From assembly GCA_944382025.1 (NCBI GenBank), contig CALWMQ010000001.1, forward strand, positions 1 to 5,536: a DNA stretch of 5,536 nucleotides, read 5' to 3'. The position numbers were made by a program, and so were the translations under genes. The stretch is from an uncultured Clostridia bacterium. GTDB taxonomy: Bacteria > Bacillota > Clostridia > Oscillospirales > Acutalibacteraceae. Position 1 is the first letter of the stretch, and the number at the start of each line of letters is the position of its first letter. The notes beneath the pieces were generated by a model. It was not told the DNA's origin. It made no database searches and was given only the letters and a program-made list of their open reading frames with translations. Below, piece after piece: positions 4,765 through 5,536 of this stretch.

Positions 4765-5499
4765 CTAGGATATCATAGCGCCCAACACCTGCCCAATATT
4801 GGCGTCAATGCGAAGGTCGGCCCAATCGTCATATTGGGTGGCTGAACGGTTGATCAGTACAAGACGGTTCCCCCGGTAATACCGGATGAGCCCCGCCGCC
4901 GGATAAACCGACAGGGATGTACCGCCTACCAGCAGCAAATCCGCTTGTTCAATGGCCTTCGCAGCCTGTTCCAGGGTATGCTGATCCAGGGATTCGCCAT
5001 ACAGCACCACATCCGGCTTGATGACACCGCCGCAAGGGCAGCGGGGAATCCCCTGGCTGCGCAGAATGGTTTCCGGACCGAAAAAGCGGCCGCAGGATAG
5101 GCAATAATTTCGATGGATGGAGCCATGGAGCTCATATACTGCCCGGCTCCCCGCCAGTTGATGCAGACCGTCAATGTTTTGAGTCACGATCCCGGTGAGC
5201 TTGCCTTCCTGTTCCCATTGGGCCAGAGCCTGATGGGCGGCGTTAGGCTGGGCGGCATGGGGACCGATCACCGGCTCCAGCAGCTTTTCCCGGTAAAAGG
5301 CGAAGAAGTCCTCTGGATGGGTGTGGAAAAAGTCATGGCTTAGGATAGTTTCCGGCGGATAGGCGTACTGTTGGTGGTACAGGCCGTCCACACTGCGGAA
5401 ATCCGGGATACCGCTTTCTGTAGATACCCCGGCCCCGCCGAAAAATACCAGAGACCGGCTTTCCAGGATCCATGTCCGGAGCGTTTGCCATTGTTCCAT
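4765..5499 (-). CDS. cobB: Sirtuin family NAD-dependent protein deacylase (CobB/Sir2 type)
   Basis: Sirtuins remove acyl groups from protein lysines using NAD+, releasing nicotinamide and O-acyl-ADP-ribose. In bacteria a known target of these enzymes is acetyl-CoA synthetase. The 244-aa product has the usual bacterial length. Visible motifs are the NAD-binding GAGVSTESGIPDFRS (22-36), TQNIDGLH (106-113), the catalytic His125 in ELHGS, and GTSLSVYPAA (193-202). Zinc ligands are C133, C136, C154 and C156, in the compact C-X2-C / C-X-C form. The Tyr-X-X-Arg pair that marks desuccinylase/demalonylase sirtuins appears to be replaced (Phe66, Tyr69 by my alignment), so a deacetylase is more likely. 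A TTG six codons upstream (5517) is also open, but it lies beyond the ribosome binding site, so the ATG at 5499 is chosen. The gene converges on aroF; no functional link is evident. Confidence 0.94.
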   Translation of the reverse strand: MEQWQTLRTWILESRSLVFFGGAGVSTESGIPDFRSVDGLYHQQYAYPPETILSHDFFHTHPEDFFAFYREKLLEPVIGPHAAQPNAAHQALAQWEQEGKLTGIVTQNIDGLHQLAGSRAVYELHGSIHRNYCLSCGRFFGPETILRSQGIPRCPCGGVIKPDVVLYGESLDQHTLEQAAKAIEQADLLLVGGTSLSVYPAAGLIRYYRGNRLVLINRSATQYDDWADLRIDANIGQVLGAMIS

Positions 5500-5506
5500 A
5501 AAAGAG

Positions 5507-5513
5507 CCTCCTT
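5507..5513 (-). promoter_or_regulatory. Ribosome binding site of the sirtuin gene
   Basis: On the minus strand AAGGAGG (5513-5507) lies 7 nt before the ATG at 5499. This favours that ATG over the upstream TTG at 5517. The promoter is not visible and probably lies beyond the right edge of the window. Confidence 0.8.
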
Positions 5514-5536
5514 CCAACGAAAAGACAGCTGTTGGC

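Overview
The window looks like chromosomal DNA of a Bacillota (Firmicutes) bacterium, most likely a Clostridia-type anaerobe of moderate GC. I infer this from the strong AGGAGG-type ribosome binding sites 7-10 nt before every assigned start, two TTG starts, a Thermotoga/Bacillus-type DAHP synthase with an N-terminal regulatory domain, a DUF3795 protein and a bacterial sirtuin. Assignment below the phylum is a guess. No mobile element, tRNA, rRNA or CRISPR array was seen.

Layout. Positions 1-155 hold no recognisable gene. A TTGATT/TAAAAT promoter and a 5' hairpin lead into prfC (249-1835, +), release factor 3, which ends in an intrinsic terminator (1893-1919). That terminator overlaps the stop codon of the converging gene for a cysteine-rich DUF3795 protein (1909-2487, -). 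The DUF3795 gene has a leader of about 200 nt containing a perfect 16-bp palindrome, behind an extended -10 promoter (2698-2726). Positions 2763-3060 are empty as far as I can see.

The most interesting part is 3061-3300, upstream of aroF (3663-4691, +; DAHP synthase, first step of the shikimate pathway). It has a near-consensus promoter (TTGACA-N17-TATGCT) whose -10 box lies inside a perfect 18-bp palindrome. This is followed by a ribosome binding site and a 38-codon ORF with five Tyr codons in eight, then Trp. A perfect 16-bp-stem terminator begins 20 nt after the ORF's stop codon. This is the architecture of ribosome-mediated (leader peptide) attenuation sensing charged tRNA-Tyr. The downstream enzyme is of the DAHP synthase class whose N-terminal domain binds a feedback inhibitor, Tyr in the Thermotoga enzyme. 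I infer three layers of control: a repressor at the palindrome, Tyr-tRNA-dependent attenuation, and allosteric inhibition. A 360-nt stretch between terminator and aroF is unexplained and is the main caveat.

The window ends with a sirtuin-type NAD-dependent protein deacylase (4765-5499, -), convergent with aroF. The named genes look like independent transcription units rather than one operon.
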